This document shows positions 34,324 through 43,008 of a stretch of 64,000 bases of DNA, piece by piece (position 1 is the first letter of the stretch; the number at the start of each line of letters is the position of its first letter). A program made the translations under genes and the position numbers. Under the pieces are notes generated by a model that saw nothing but the letters and a program-made list of their open reading frames with translations, was not told where the DNA came from and made no database searches. Source of the DNA: REEB95 sp035632055 (lineage in GTDB: Bacteria; Pseudomonadota; Alphaproteobacteria; ATCC43930; CGMCC-115725); assembly GCA_035632055.1 (NCBI GenBank), contig DASQHO010000006.1:18180-82179 (forward strand). Reading direction: 5' to 3'.

Positions 34324-34962
34324 GTGGGGTCGGAGCTGCTGGCCATCACCCGCTTTTTCGGCGCCGCGCCGCCACCGTTCCGAATCGTCGGTCCGCGCGT
34401 CACGCTGCGCACGCCCGAGCGCGAGGATTTCGACGAATGGGCAATCCTGCGCACCGAATCGCGCGCGTTCCTCACGCCATTCGAGCCGAGCTGGCCGAAC
34501 GACGCGGTGACCCGCGGCGGCTTCCGCCGACGGCTGCAGCGCTATGCCGCCGACTGGCGCAGCGACCAGGGCTACAGCTTCCTGCTGGTACGCCGCGCCG
34601 ACCGCGTGCTCTTGGGCGGCATCAGCCTATCGAACGTTCGTCGCGGCGTCGCTGAAACCGCCAGCCTCGGCTATTGGATCGGCGAGCGTTTCGCCCGCCA
34701 GGGTTACATGACCGATGGGATCAGGCTCGCGCTCGCATTCGCATTCGACCGACTGCGGCTGCATCGGGTCGAAGCGGCCTGTTTACCGCACAACCGGGCG
34801 AGCCAGCGGCTGCTGTTGAAAAGCGGGTTCCGCGAAGAGGGTTACGCCAAGGAATATCTCTCGATCGATGGCCGGTGGCAGGACCATCTGCTGTTCGGCT
34901 TGCTGGCAAGCGAGTGGACGCGGGCCGGTGAGACGGCGCGCGCCTCGGAGACGGTCGCGTGA
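34324..34962 (+). CDS. GNAT N-acetyltransferase, RimJ/RimL type
   Basis: About 212 residues of a GNAT fold resembling the RimJ group that acetylates ribosomal protein N-termini. Landmarks are the N-terminal VTLRTPEREDFDEWAILR, the acetyl-CoA loop ERFARQGYMTDGIRLAL, and HRVEAACLPHNRASQRLLLKSGF at the end of the fold. The start is the GTG at 34324 with GGGAGA upstream. It is the last gene of the cox-thrC-M16 run and converges on algH with a 5-base gap. The true substrate is not known. Confidence 0.88.
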   Translation: MGSELLAITRFFGAAPPPFRIVGPRVTLRTPEREDFDEWAILRTESRAFLTPFEPSWPNDAVTRGGFRRRLQRYAADWRSDQGYSFLLVRRADRVLLGGISLSNVRRGVAETASLGYWIGERFARQGYMTDGIRLALAFAFDRLRLHRVEAACLPHNRASQRLLLKSGFREEGYAKEYLSIDGRWQDHLLFGLLASEWTRAGETARASETVA

Positions 34963-34967
34963 ATGCG

Positions 34968-35522
34968 TCAAGCCCGGCCGGATTCCCCCGACAGCGACAG
35001 CAAATCGACGCCAAGCTTGGCGAGCGCGCGCTGCCACTTGTCGCCGTACTGGGCATCGAACACGATCTCTTCGTCAGCGGCGACGCTCAGCCAGCCGTTT
35101 GCTTGGATCTCGGAATCGAGCTGGCCGGGACCCCAGCCGGCATAACCCAGCGCGAGCAGGCAGCGCTTCGGTCCGCCGCCGCGGCCGATTGCGCGCAGAA
35201 TCTCGAGCGTCGCGGTGAGGGCGACGTTGCCGCCGACGACCAGCGTGCCGTCCTCGACATAATCGGCCGAGTGCAGCACGAAGCCGCGGCTGGCCTCGAC
35301 CGGACCGCCGAAATGGATGTGGCGTTCGCTGCCGGGCAAGGTTATCTCGATGCCGAGTTGCTTCATCAGCGCCGGCCAGGTCACGTCGTCGAGCAGGCGG
35401 TTGACCACCAATCCCATCGCCCCATCTTCATTGTGGGCGCAGAGAAAGACCACCGAGCGCGCGAAGCGCGGGTCCTGCATCTGCGGCATGGCGACAAGAA
35501 GATGGCCGGTGAGCGACGTCAC
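34968..35522 (-). CDS. YqgE/AlgH family protein (DUF179)
   Basis: About 184 residues with the family segments GHLLVAMPQMQDPRFARSVVFLC, GAMGLVVNR, HFGGPV and LGYAGWGPGQLDSEI. YqgE/AlgH proteins are widespread; in Pseudomonas AlgH influences alginate expression, but the biochemical role is unknown. The start is the GTG at 35522, because GGAGG sits 5 bases before it; an upstream TTG (35543) would place that ribosome site inside the gene. It diverges from the dsbD-like gene across 69 bases. Confidence 0.9.
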   Translation of the reverse strand: MTSLTGHLLVAMPQMQDPRFARSVVFLCAHNEDGAMGLVVNRLLDDVTWPALMKQLGIEITLPGSERHIHFGGPVEASRGFVLHSADYVEDGTLVVGGNVALTATLEILRAIGRGGGPKRCLLALGYAGWGPGQLDSEIQANGWLSVAADEEIVFDAQYGDKWQRALAKLGVDLLSLSGESGRA

Positions 35523-35591
35523 GAAAACCTCCAGCTTCCTCAAATAAGCCCACGCCGCCGGCCTTGCAAGACACGCCGGCGCGTCTGGCGC

Positions 35592-37679
35592 ATGTTCGCG
35601 GCGTTGGTGTTGCTCGCCGCGCTATCTGCGACATCGGCTCGCGCCGCGGCCGGGTCCTCAGATTGGTTCACAACCGATCAGGGTGAGGTAAGGCTCGTCG
35701 CCGCGCGTGCCGCGCTCGCCGGACAGGAAACGCAGACGCTCGGGCTTGAGTTCCGCATGGCGCCGGGCTGGCACATTTATTGGCGGTCGCCAGGCGATGC
35801 CGGCTATCCGCCGCGTCTTGACTGGACTGGTTCAGCGAACCTAACGCATGCGGACATTCTTTGGCCCGCACCGCAACGGTTCTCGGTCCTCGGGTTGGAA
35901 ACCATGGGTTACAGCGACGCCGTGGTATTGCCAATCGCGGTGCGGGTCATCGATCCGGCCAAACCGCTCGATCTGATCGCGCATCTCGATTACCTCACTT
36001 GCAGCGAAATCTGCGTTCCCTATCAAACGGTCTTGCATCTCGCATTGCCGGCGGGCGCGCCGCCGGCCGATGCGGTCGGCTACGGTGCGCTCATCGATCA
36101 ATACGCGGCGCAAGTGCCGGGCGACGGCAGTAAAGTCGGGCTCAAGCTGGCGGGCGCGGCAATCGACGACGGGCCACGGCCGGCCTTGCTGCTGCGCGTC
36201 ACAGCCGCGCCGCCGCTGGTGTCGCCTGATGCGTTCGTCGAAGGCGCAACCAACGTCGCGTTCGGCGTGCCGCGACTGGTTGGCGGACCGCAACCGGGCG
36301 AAAACGAGCTACGGCTGCCGCTCGACGGCGGTGGCACAGACGCGCTGGTCAAATTGGTCGACAAGCCGTTAACGGTCACGCTTACCGATGGCGCGCGGGC
36401 CATGACGGCCGTCATCGTGCCAACCCTGGCGCCGCCGCCTGCCATCGACTGGGCGCGGTTGCTGCCGATGCTCGCCCTGGCGCTTGCCGGCGGCTTCATC
36501 CTCAATTTCATGCCGTGCGTGCTGCCGGTACTGGCGCTCAAGCTGCTCGGCACGGTTGGCTATGCTACCCACGGCCGCGGCGCGGTGCGCGTCGGGTTTC
36601 TGGCGAGCGCCGCCGGCATTGTTATTACGTTTCTCGCCTTAGCAACCATCGCGGTCGGGTTCCGCGCCGCCGGCTTGGCAGTCGGCTGGGGGCTACAGTT
36701 CCAGCAGCCGGTGTTTCTCGTTGCCATGACGGCGATCCTGACGGTGTTCGCGGCCAATCTTTGGGGGCTGTTCGAAATTCCGCTGCCCGCAGCGCTGACG
36801 GTGCTGGGCGAGGGACGCGCCCATCTTGGCAGCTTCTTCGCTGGCGTCCTGGCGACGCTGCTGGCAACGCCGTGCACCGCACCGCTGTTGGGTACGGCGC
36901 TCGGTTTCGCGCTGCTCTCACCGCCGCTGGTGGCGTTGGCGGTTTTTGCCGCCATGGGTCTCGGCTTGGCATTGCCCTATCTCGCGGTTGCGGCGGTGCC
37001 CGCGTTGGCCCTCTGGCTGCCGAAGCCGGGCGCGTGGATGGTGGAATTGAAGCGCATTCTTGGCGTCGCTTTGGCCGCGACCGCGTTATGGCTCCTATGG
37101 GTTCTCGCAGTCGAGACCGACGTTGCCGTCGCCGTCATCTGCGGCGTGCTGCTGGTCGCGGCTGCACTCGCCGTCACCTTGGTACAGCCGCTGGCTGTTC
37201 GCCGGGTTGCGGTTGTCGCGCTGGTTGCTGGAGCATTGATCGCGCCCACTTTTGTCGCTTCGCCGCTGCCGCCCGTGGCGCCAGACGGTTTCTGGCAGCC
37301 CTTCGATGAAAGCCGGATTGCGTCGCTGGTCGCGCAGGGTCGCACGGTCTTCGTCGACGTCACCGCCGATTGGTGCCTCACCTGCAAAGTCAACGAAGGC
37401 TTGGCGCTCGCGCCGGCAAAGGTGCGCCAGCATCTGACGGCACCCGACGTCGTCGCCATGCGTGCCGACTGGACGCGGCCCAATCCCGTCATCGCGCGCT
37501 ATCTGCGTGAGTTCGGCCGCTACGGCATTCCGTTCAATGTGGTCTACGGACCGCGCACGCCGCAAGGTGTGGTCCTGCCCGAAATCCTGACCCCGGATAC
37601 AGTTTTGAACGGCCTCGCCCGGGCGCAATCCGCGCCCACAGTGCCCGCGGCCGCATCCACCGCCGCGCGGGGTGGATGA
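35592..37679 (+). CDS. Thiol:disulfide interchange protein, DsbD/ScsB-like
   Basis: A 695-residue transmembrane electron carrier that moves reducing power from cytosolic thioredoxin to the periplasm. Residues 1-20 form a signal peptide (ending ARAA). The N-terminal periplasmic domain has a CSEIC cysteine pair (TCSEICVPYQTVL). The membrane core carries the paired Cys motifs FMPCVLPVLALK and ATPCTAPLLGTAL within about eight helices. The C-terminal thioredoxin-like domain has WCLTCK (VDVTADWCLTCKVNEG). The N-terminal domain resembles ScsB/CcdA-like reductases more than E. coli DsbD. The ATG at 35592 is chosen; the long open frame upstream runs antisense to algH. A peroxiredoxin follows, fitting a thiol-redox unit. 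Confidence 0.9.
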   Translation: MFAALVLLAALSATSARAAAGSSDWFTTDQGEVRLVAARAALAGQETQTLGLEFRMAPGWHIYWRSPGDAGYPPRLDWTGSANLTHADILWPAPQRFSVLGLETMGYSDAVVLPIAVRVIDPAKPLDLIAHLDYLTCSEICVPYQTVLHLALPAGAPPADAVGYGALIDQYAAQVPGDGSKVGLKLAGAAIDDGPRPALLLRVTAAPPLVSPDAFVEGATNVAFGVPRLVGGPQPGENELRLPLDGGGTDALVKLVDKPLTVTLTDGARAMTAVIVPTLAPPPAIDWARLLPMLALALAGGFILNFMPCVLPVLALKLLGTVGYATHGRGAVRVGFLASAAGIVITFLALATIAVGFRAAGLAVGWGLQFQQPVFLVAMTAILTVFAANLWGLFEIPLPAALTVLGEGRAHLGSFFAGVLATLLATPCTAPLLGTALGFALLSPPLVALAVFAAMGLGLALPYLAVAAVPALALWLPKPGAWMVELKRILGVALAATALWLLWVLAVETDVAVAVICGVLLVAAALAVTLVQPLAVRRVAVVALVAGALIAPTFVASPLPPVAPDGFWQPFDESRIASLVAQGRTVFVDVTADWCLTCKVNEGLALAPAKVRQHLTAPDVVAMRADWTRPNPVIARYLREFGRYGIPFNVVYGPRTPQGVVLPEILTPDTVLNGLARAQSAPTVPAAASTAARGG

Positions 37680-37743
37680 TTTTTGGGGCGGGCCGGTCTA
37701 TGGTGCGGCCCTGCAAACGCCCCAGCTCAGAACAGGAGAGGCA

Positions 37744-38226
37744 ATGACCATCAAGGTTGGCGACAAGATTCCGTCGGTCAAGCTGATGACCATGACCGCG
37801 GACGGACCCAAACCCATCACTACCGACGATATCTTCAAGGGCAAGAAGGTCGTCTTGTTCGCATTGCCCGGCGCCTTCACGCCCACCTGTTCCGCCAAGC
37901 ACCTGCCTGGCTTCGTCGAGAAATTTGCGGCGCTGAAGGGCAAGGGCGTCGATACCGTCGCCTGCCTATCGGTCAATGACGCCTTCGTCATGGGCGCATG
38001 GGGCAAGGATCAGAAAGTCGGCGATAAGGTTCTGATGCTGGCGGACGGCAGCGGCGACTTTACCAAGGCGGTCGGGCTCGAACTCGATCTCACCGATCGC
38101 GGCCTCGGCAAGCGTTCGCAGCGCTATGCCATGGTGGTCGACAACGGCGTCGTCCGCACCATCAACGTCGAGGCGCCCGGCGCGTTCGAGGTTTCAAGCG
38201 CCGACGCGATGCTGAGGGCGCTCTAA
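37744..38226 (+). CDS. Peroxiredoxin, Prx5 type
   Basis: A 160-residue thiol peroxidase that reduces hydroperoxides. The peroxidatic Cys is in LPGAFTPTCSAKHLPGF, the hallmark of the Prx5/AhpE-like group, followed by CLSVNDAFVMGAWG and a resolving region around QRYAMVVDNG. Only one cysteine besides the active one is seen (ACLSVND), so a glutathione/glutaredoxin-dependent cycle is possible. An AGGAGAGG ribosome site precedes the ATG at 37744. It lies 64 bases after the DsbD-like gene and overlaps the convergent rnhA by 4 bases. Confidence 0.95.
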   Translation: MTIKVGDKIPSVKLMTMTADGPKPITTDDIFKGKKVVLFALPGAFTPTCSAKHLPGFVEKFAALKGKGVDTVACLSVNDAFVMGAWGKDQKVGDKVLMLADGSGDFTKAVGLELDLTDRGLGKRSQRYAMVVDNGVVRTINVEAPGAFEVSSADAMLRAL

Positions 38227-38684
38227 GCCGAATCGCCGGCGGTGCGGCGCGCTTCGGCGATCGCCGCGCGTGCCAGGGCGTCGGCGCGTTCATTCTCCGA
38301 ATGGCCAGCGTGGCCGCGGATCCAGCGCCACGAAACGTCGTGGCGTTCGAGCGCGGCCTCCAGCCGCCGCCACAGATCGACATTCTTCACTGGCTTCTTG
38401 TCCGCGGTTTTCCAGCCACGCGCCTTCCAACGCGGCAGCCATTCGGTGATGCCGTCGTGAACGTAGCGGCTGTCGGTATGGACGATCGCAGTCACGCCGC
38501 GGTTCAATTGTTCGAGTGCGGCGATTGCCGCCATCAACTCCATGCGGTTGTTGGTCGTGGCGGGCTCGAACCCGGACAGTTCCTTTTCGACACCGTCGTA
38601 GCGCAGCAACGCGCCCCAGCCACCCGGACCGGGATTGCCGCTACACGCGCCGTCCGTGAAGATTTCGACGACGTTGGCCGTCAT
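38223..38684 (-). CDS. rnhA: Ribonuclease HI
   Basis: Degrades RNA in RNA-DNA hybrids. The 153-residue protein has the catalytic carboxylates in FTDGACSGNPGPGGWG (Asp), NNRMELMAAI (Glu), HTDSRYVHDGI (Asp) and ENERADALAR (Asp), with the basic handle region WKARGWKTADKKPVKNVDLW. The ATG at 38684 overlaps the thrB stop (ATGA), a gene pairing common in alphaproteobacteria. A longer open frame upstream lies within thrB and is not coding. Confidence 0.97.
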   Translation of the reverse strand: MTANVVEIFTDGACSGNPGPGGWGALLRYDGVEKELSGFEPATTNNRMELMAAIAALEQLNRGVTAIVHTDSRYVHDGITEWLPRWKARGWKTADKKPVKNVDLWRRLEAALERHDVSWRWIRGHAGHSENERADALARAAIAEARRTAGDSA

Positions 38685-39646
38685 GAATCGAACCCGTAGG
38701 CGGCCGGGCTGGCGAGGCCGCGGTGGAAACGCAGCTTCTGCAAATATTCGAGCGGGTCCTTCGGCCGCACGAAAGCACCTGGCGCCTGATGCAGGCGGTC
38801 GTAAAGGCGCGTCAGCAAGAAGCGGATGGCGCTGCCGCGTGCTAGCAGCGGCAGGGCCTCGATCTCGGCATTCGACAGCGGCCGCGTCGCCCGGTACTTC
38901 GCTAGCAGCAGTTTGGCCTTGGTGACATTGAAGCTGCCGTCGCTCTCGAAGCACCAAGCGTTGAGGCAGATCGCCAGATCATAGGCGAAGAAATCGGTGC
39001 AGGCGAAATAGAAGTCGATCAGGCCCGAAACCGCTTCACCGCGGAAGAAGACGTTGTCCGGAAAGAGGTCCGCGTGAATGATGCCGCGTGGCAAATCGTG
39101 CGGCCACAGCCGCCGCAGTTCGGCAAGTTCCGTGCGCAGCTCTTCGGCCAAGCCGGCCTTCACCTCATCAGCGCGCGCGGCGCAGGCACCATAAAGCCGC
39201 TCCCAACCGGTGAGCGACAGGTCGTTAGCGCGATTCGACGAAAAGCTGGCGCCAGCGTGATGCAGCTGTGCCAGCGCGCCGCCGAGACCGGCGCAATGAT
39301 AGGGATGGATGCGCCGCGGCCACATGCCGTCGAGGAAGCTGATGATCGCCGCTGGCCGGCCGCACAGCTTGCGGAGCGCCCCGCCGTCGCGGCCGTGGAT
39401 CGGCGTCGGGCAGGGGATATTGTGCTTCGCTAGGTGCTCCATCAGCGCCAGAAAGAAGGGCAGATCGGCCGGTGCAACGCGCTTTTCGTAGAGCGTCAGG
39501 ATGTAGGTGCCGGACTCGGTGCGCAGCAGATAGTTCGAATTCTCGACACCTTCGGCGATGCCCTTGCACGACACCACTTCGCCGATTGCGTACTCGGCGA
39601 TGAAAGCCCTCAGCTCCTCGTCGGGAACGTCCGTGTAGACCGCCAT
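38681..39646 (-). CDS. thrB: Homoserine kinase (ThrB, APH-fold type)
   Basis: Phosphorylates homoserine before threonine synthase. The 321-residue protein is of the aminoglycoside-phosphotransferase-like class used by many alphaproteobacteria, not the GHMP class. It has an N-terminal lobe with GIAEGVENSNYLLRT and TLYEKRV, the catalytic loop GIIHADLFPDNVFF (His-x-Asp-x4-Asn) and the metal segment SGLIDFYFACTD. The ATG start is 125 bases from the divergent lipoprotein gene. rnhA is translationally coupled downstream. Confidence 0.95.
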   Translation of the reverse strand: MAVYTDVPDEELRAFIAEYAIGEVVSCKGIAEGVENSNYLLRTESGTYILTLYEKRVAPADLPFFLALMEHLAKHNIPCPTPIHGRDGGALRKLCGRPAAIISFLDGMWPRRIHPYHCAGLGGALAQLHHAGASFSSNRANDLSLTGWERLYGACAARADEVKAGLAEELRTELAELRRLWPHDLPRGIIHADLFPDNVFFRGEAVSGLIDFYFACTDFFAYDLAICLNAWCFESDGSFNVTKAKLLLAKYRATRPLSNAEIEALPLLARGSAIRFLLTRLYDRLHQAPGAFVRPKDPLEYLQKLRFHRGLASPAAYGFDS

Positions 39647-39771
39647 GCGGATTACGACTCGCGACGCGCGGGCGCTTGTGCGGCCCTGGATCGTCGAATA
39701 GAGTGCGAGCCGATTTTTCGCCCGCTGTTTTTTGGCACGTTAATACAGGCAGAACCCCTAAGGAAAGGGAG

Positions 39772-40329
39772 ATGAAGAGACCAGACTCCGCGGGGCGGCT
39801 GAAACGTCAATTGGCGATGGTCGCGGTGATGGCATTGCCGGTTTTGCTCGCGGGATGCTTCGGCAAGACTAGCGCCGAAAGCCTAACCTGTCCTAGCAGC
39901 GCGCCGACACCCGGCCTCGACGTCGCGCCGCTTTTCTCCGGCGCCAGCCGTACCCGCGATGATGTCGCTGCAGCGGCACGGATTCTCGCCGTCAAGGACT
40001 CGTGTACCGAAGAAAATAACGGCATTCGTGTCGACGTCACGGTCGCGTTTTCGATCGTCCGCGCATCGCCCCAGGTGCAGAATTCGCAATTCACCTATTT
40101 CGTCGCGGTGGTGGACGGAGCTAGCAACATCTTGAACGAGCAGCGGTTCGGCCTAGCAGCACATTTTGCCGGCAACGAAAATTTCCTGGCGACAACCGAG
40201 AACATCACCGTGCATCTGCCGGTGAAACGCGTTGCAGCGGGTGAGGATTACGGCATTGTCGCCGGCTTCCAGCTGACGCCGGATCAGATTCAGTTCAACA
40301 ACGCGCAGCAGCAACCCGCGGCGCAATGA
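39772..40329 (+). CDS. Putative lipoprotein upstream of the KirBac channel
   Basis: A 185-residue exported protein. A basic N-terminus leads into a hydrophobic stretch ending in the lipobox LLAGC (Cys near residue 29), so it is a probable lipoprotein. The mature region is beta-rich (VDVTVAFSIVRAS, QFTYFVAVVDGASN), with the conserved-looking DSCTEENNGI. I do not recognise a characterised family; similar proteins occur in alphaproteobacteria as hypothetical lipoproteins. AAGGAAAGGGAG precedes the ATG at 39772. The stop overlaps the channel gene start (ATGA), implying a coupled function, perhaps an accessory subunit of the channel. Confidence 0.8.
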   Translation: MKRPDSAGRLKRQLAMVAVMALPVLLAGCFGKTSAESLTCPSSAPTPGLDVAPLFSGASRTRDDVAAAARILAVKDSCTEENNGIRVDVTVAFSIVRASPQVQNSQFTYFVAVVDGASNILNEQRFGLAAHFAGNENFLATTENITVHLPVKRVAAGEDYGIVAGFQLTPDQIQFNNAQQQPAAQ

Positions 40330-41243
40330 GCGACGGACGCAAGCGGATCAAGTTGCCCTCCGCCGCGCCGACGCCAGCCGCCAGATTTCCGGTTTTGCGC
40401 GGCATGCGTGCCATGCGCGCAGCGCGCCGGCGTGGCCAGTCGCGCACCGACATCTATCACTCGCTGCTGACGGTCTCGTGGGCGGGATTCTTCGGATTAC
40501 TGACTGCCGCCTACGCGTTGTTCAACGTCGTTTTCGCGCTGCTCTACTTGGTGCAGGGCGGCGCGATCGCCAATGCCAAGTCGGGTTCGTTCGCCGACGC
40601 TTTCTTTTTCAGTGTCCAGACGATGGCGACGATCGGCTACGGCGACATGCATCCCGCGACGTTTTATGCCAACGCAGTGGTGACAGTCGAAGTGCTGCTC
40701 GGCATGACCGGGTTCGCGCTCGCCACCGGCCTGATCTTCGCCCGCTTCTCGCGGCCGACGGCGCGCGTCATGTTCAGCGACGTCGCTGTCGTCAGCCGTT
40801 ACGACGGCGTGCCGACGCTGATGTTCCGTGCCGCCAATCAACGTCGAAACCGGATTCTCGAAGCGTCGGTGAACGTCATGCTGGTGCGCAATGAGGTGAC
40901 GGCCGAAGGTCAGGTGATGCGGCGCTTCTATGACTTGAAGGTGGCGCGCCGGCACAATCCGACGTTCGTGCTCACCTGGACGGTGATGCATCCGATCGAC
41001 GAAACCAGCCCGCTGCACGATGCCAGCGCGGCGACGTTACGTGAGCAGGAGGCGGAGATCGTCGCCAGCATCGGCGGCCTCGACGAAAGCTTCGCACAGA
41101 CGATCCATGCCCGGAAAAGCTACCAGCCGGAGGATATCCGCTGGGGCTGGCGCCTGACCGACATCATCGGCCGCACATCGGAAGGCCGGCTCACCATTGA
41201 TTACGACCGATTCCACGACGCCGAAGAGGAATCCGGCGGCTGA
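40326..41243 (+). CDS. KirBac-type inward rectifier potassium channel
   Basis: A 305-residue channel protein. It has an N-terminal cytoplasmic slide-helix region, an outer helix (residues about 45-75), a pore loop with the selectivity filter TIGYGDM (near residue 103), an inner helix (VVTVEVLLGMTGFALATGLIFARF) and a C-terminal immunoglobulin-like cytoplasmic domain. RFSRPTARVMFSDVAVV is the hallmark link to the Kir domain. KirBac channels conduct K+ and are gated by lipids/ligands. The gene is coupled to the upstream lipoprotein and converges on apt with a 20-base gap. Confidence 0.94.
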   Translation: MSDGRKRIKLPSAAPTPAARFPVLRGMRAMRAARRRGQSRTDIYHSLLTVSWAGFFGLLTAAYALFNVVFALLYLVQGGAIANAKSGSFADAFFFSVQTMATIGYGDMHPATFYANAVVTVEVLLGMTGFALATGLIFARFSRPTARVMFSDVAVVSRYDGVPTLMFRAANQRRNRILEASVNVMLVRNEVTAEGQVMRRFYDLKVARRHNPTFVLTWTVMHPIDETSPLHDASAATLREQEAEIVASIGGLDESFAQTIHARKSYQPEDIRWGWRLTDIIGRTSEGRLTIDYDRFHDAEEESGG

Positions 41244-41263
41244 ATGCCAGGTCCGCGTCGCCG

Positions 41264-41779
41264 TCAGGAATCGTAGGACACGACCGACGTGAACGGTACG
41301 TCGAGCCGTTTGCGGCCATTGAGGAAGTTGAGCTCGATGATGCACCCGGCGGCAACGACCTCGCCGCCGACCTTGCGGCAGAGATTGATCGCTGCTTCAA
41401 GCGTGCCGCCAGTCGCAAGCAGATCGTCGAGCACGGCGACGCGCCGGCCGCGTTCAATCGCGTCGGCCTGAATCTCGATCGTATCGGTGCCGTATTCCAA
41501 GGCATACGTGTAGGGTATCGTCGCACCGGGCAACTTGCCGCGCTTGCGTACCATGACGAAGCCAATGCCGAGCGCCAGCGCAAGCGGCGCCGCGACCAGA
41601 AAACCGCGCGATTCGATGCCGACCAGCAATTCGGGCCGATGCGGCGCGAGCGCCTTCTCCATCCGCTCGACGGTCGTCTGCCACGCCTTGGCATGTGCCA
41701 GAAGTGTCGAGATGTCATAGAAGAGAATCCCCTTCTTGGGAAAATCCGGCACGCCGCGGATGTGCTGCTTCAGGTCCAT
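41264..41779 (-). CDS. apt: Adenine phosphoribosyltransferase
   Basis: Purine salvage enzyme converting adenine and PRPP to AMP. The 171-residue protein has the N-terminal DLKQHIRGVPDFPKKGILFYDIS, ELLVGIESRGFLVAAPLA, and the PRPP-binding loop VAVLDDLLATGGTLEAA. The ATG at 41779 (MDLKQHI) has GAGGCGGGG upstream; frame extension beyond it is not supported. It diverges from the Mla operon across 104 bases. Confidence 0.96.
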   Translation of the reverse strand: MDLKQHIRGVPDFPKKGILFYDISTLLAHAKAWQTTVERMEKALAPHRPELLVGIESRGFLVAAPLALALGIGFVMVRKRGKLPGATIPYTYALEYGTDTIEIQADAIERGRRVAVLDDLLATGGTLEAAINLCRKVGGEVVAAGCIIELNFLNGRKRLDVPFTSVVSYDS

Positions 41780-41883
41780 TGCCCCGCCTCGATGGAAATC
41801 GTGGCCCAATCTAGACTGCGGGCTCGGGGATGCGAAAGCGCCGTCTTGCGCTAATATGGGCGCTGGTCCGGCCGAGGGAATGA

Positions 41884-43008
41884 ATGGCCCAATCCATCGA
41901 GCAGACACGTGACGGCGATGCGCTCGTGCTGCGGCCGCGCGGCCGCTGGGTGGTCGCCGATGCCCAGGCGCTCAACGATCGTCTCTCAGAAGTCAAAGCG
42001 GGGGCGGTGCGGCGCGTGCGTATCGACCTTGCCGGCATCGAGGCTATGGACACCACCGGTGCCTGGCTGTTGTTCCGGTTGAAGCGCGGCCTCGAAGCGG
42101 GTGGCGCTGCCGTCAGCGTCGATCACGTCGGCGCCGAACTGGCGCCGTTGTTGAATCAAGTCGAGAGACGCCAAGCCAGCCCAATTACGCCGGTACGCCG
42201 CGGCTTTGGACCGTTCTTGCTGCTGGCGCATATCGGCTTCCGCACCGTCGAGCTGCTGCGCGTGGGCCGAGCCCTGCTCGGCTTCTTCGGTGAAGTCGCG
42301 ATCACGTTCGTGCGCACCGCGGCGCGGCCGCGACGTTTGCGCTTCACGCCGATGGTGGCGCAAATGCAGCGCGCCGGCGTCTCGGCGCTCGGCATCGTCG
42401 GGCTGCTGTCGTTCCTCGTCGGCATCGTCATGACCTACATCGGCGCGCAGCAGCTTAAGCCCTATGGTGCCGAGATTTTCACCGTCAACCTGCTCGCCGT
42501 CGGCTTCCTGCGCGAACTCGGCGGGCTGTTGGCCGCAATTATTATCGCCGGCCGGTCGGGTAGCGCCTTCACCGCCGAGATTGGCGCCATGATCGTTAAC
42601 GAGGAAGTCGACGCGATGCGCACGCTGGGGCTCGATCCGATCGAAGTCCTCGTGGTACCGCGCATCCTCGGACTGATCCTGACGCTGCCGTTTTTGACAT
42701 TCTGGGCCGATTTCGCGGGTCTCGCGGGCGGCGCGGTGATGTGCCGCACGTCGCTCGATATCCCGCTGACAACGTTTCTTGTGCAGCTGCACGGCGCGGT
42801 GTCGCTGTGGAGCGTATTTCTCGGTATCATCAAGGCGCCATTCTTCGCCGCCTGTATTGCGCTCATCGGCTGCAATGAAGGTCTGCTGGTGACCCGCAGC
42901 GCTGAAAGCGTCGGGCGGCGTACGACGCAGTCCGTGGTCCAATCCATATTCCTGGTCATCGTGCTCGATGCGATCTTCTCGATCTTCTTCAATGCGCTCG
43001 GCATCTGA
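41884..43008 (+). CDS. mlaE: Phospholipid ABC transporter permease MlaE with N-terminal STAS domain
   Basis: A 374-residue protein. Residues 1-95 form a STAS-like domain (RIDLAGIEAMDTTGAWLLFRLKRG), normally a separate protein (MlaB) in E. coli but fused here. The rest is the MlaE permease with five or so membrane helices and the signatures GRSGSAFTAEIGAMIVNEEVDAM and ELGGLLAAIIIAG. It forms the inner-membrane part of an MCE transporter for phospholipid trafficking to the outer membrane. The ATG is used as start. The mlaF start overlaps the end by 17 bases. Confidence 0.94.
   Translation: MAQSIEQTRDGDALVLRPRGRWVVADAQALNDRLSEVKAGAVRRVRIDLAGIEAMDTTGAWLLFRLKRGLEAGGAAVSVDHVGAELAPLLNQVERRQASPITPVRRGFGPFLLLAHIGFRTVELLRVGRALLGFFGEVAITFVRTAARPRRLRFTPMVAQMQRAGVSALGIVGLLSFLVGIVMTYIGAQQLKPYGAEIFTVNLLAVGFLRELGGLLAAIIIAGRSGSAFTAEIGAMIVNEEVDAMRTLGLDPIEVLVVPRILGLILTLPFLTFWADFAGLAGGAVMCRTSLDIPLTTFLVQLHGAVSLWSVFLGIIKAPFFAACIALIGCNEGLLVTRSAESVGRRTTQSVVQSIFLVIVLDAIFSIFFNALGI

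Noticed and set aside
33129..34475. Minus-strand open frame of about 448 residues
   Set aside because: It mirrors the M16 peptidase gene, has low-complexity Arg/Gly/Gln content and no family features.
34959..35591. Upstream extension of the DsbD-like gene by about 210 codons
   Set aside because: It lies antisense to algH. The true protein begins with a signal peptide at 35592.
39732..39746. Sigma-54-like -24 element TTGGCACG upstream of the lipoprotein gene
   Set aside because: The -24 half is perfect, but the -12 position, at the required 10-base spacing from GG, reads CA instead of GC, so a functional sigma-54 promoter is not supported.
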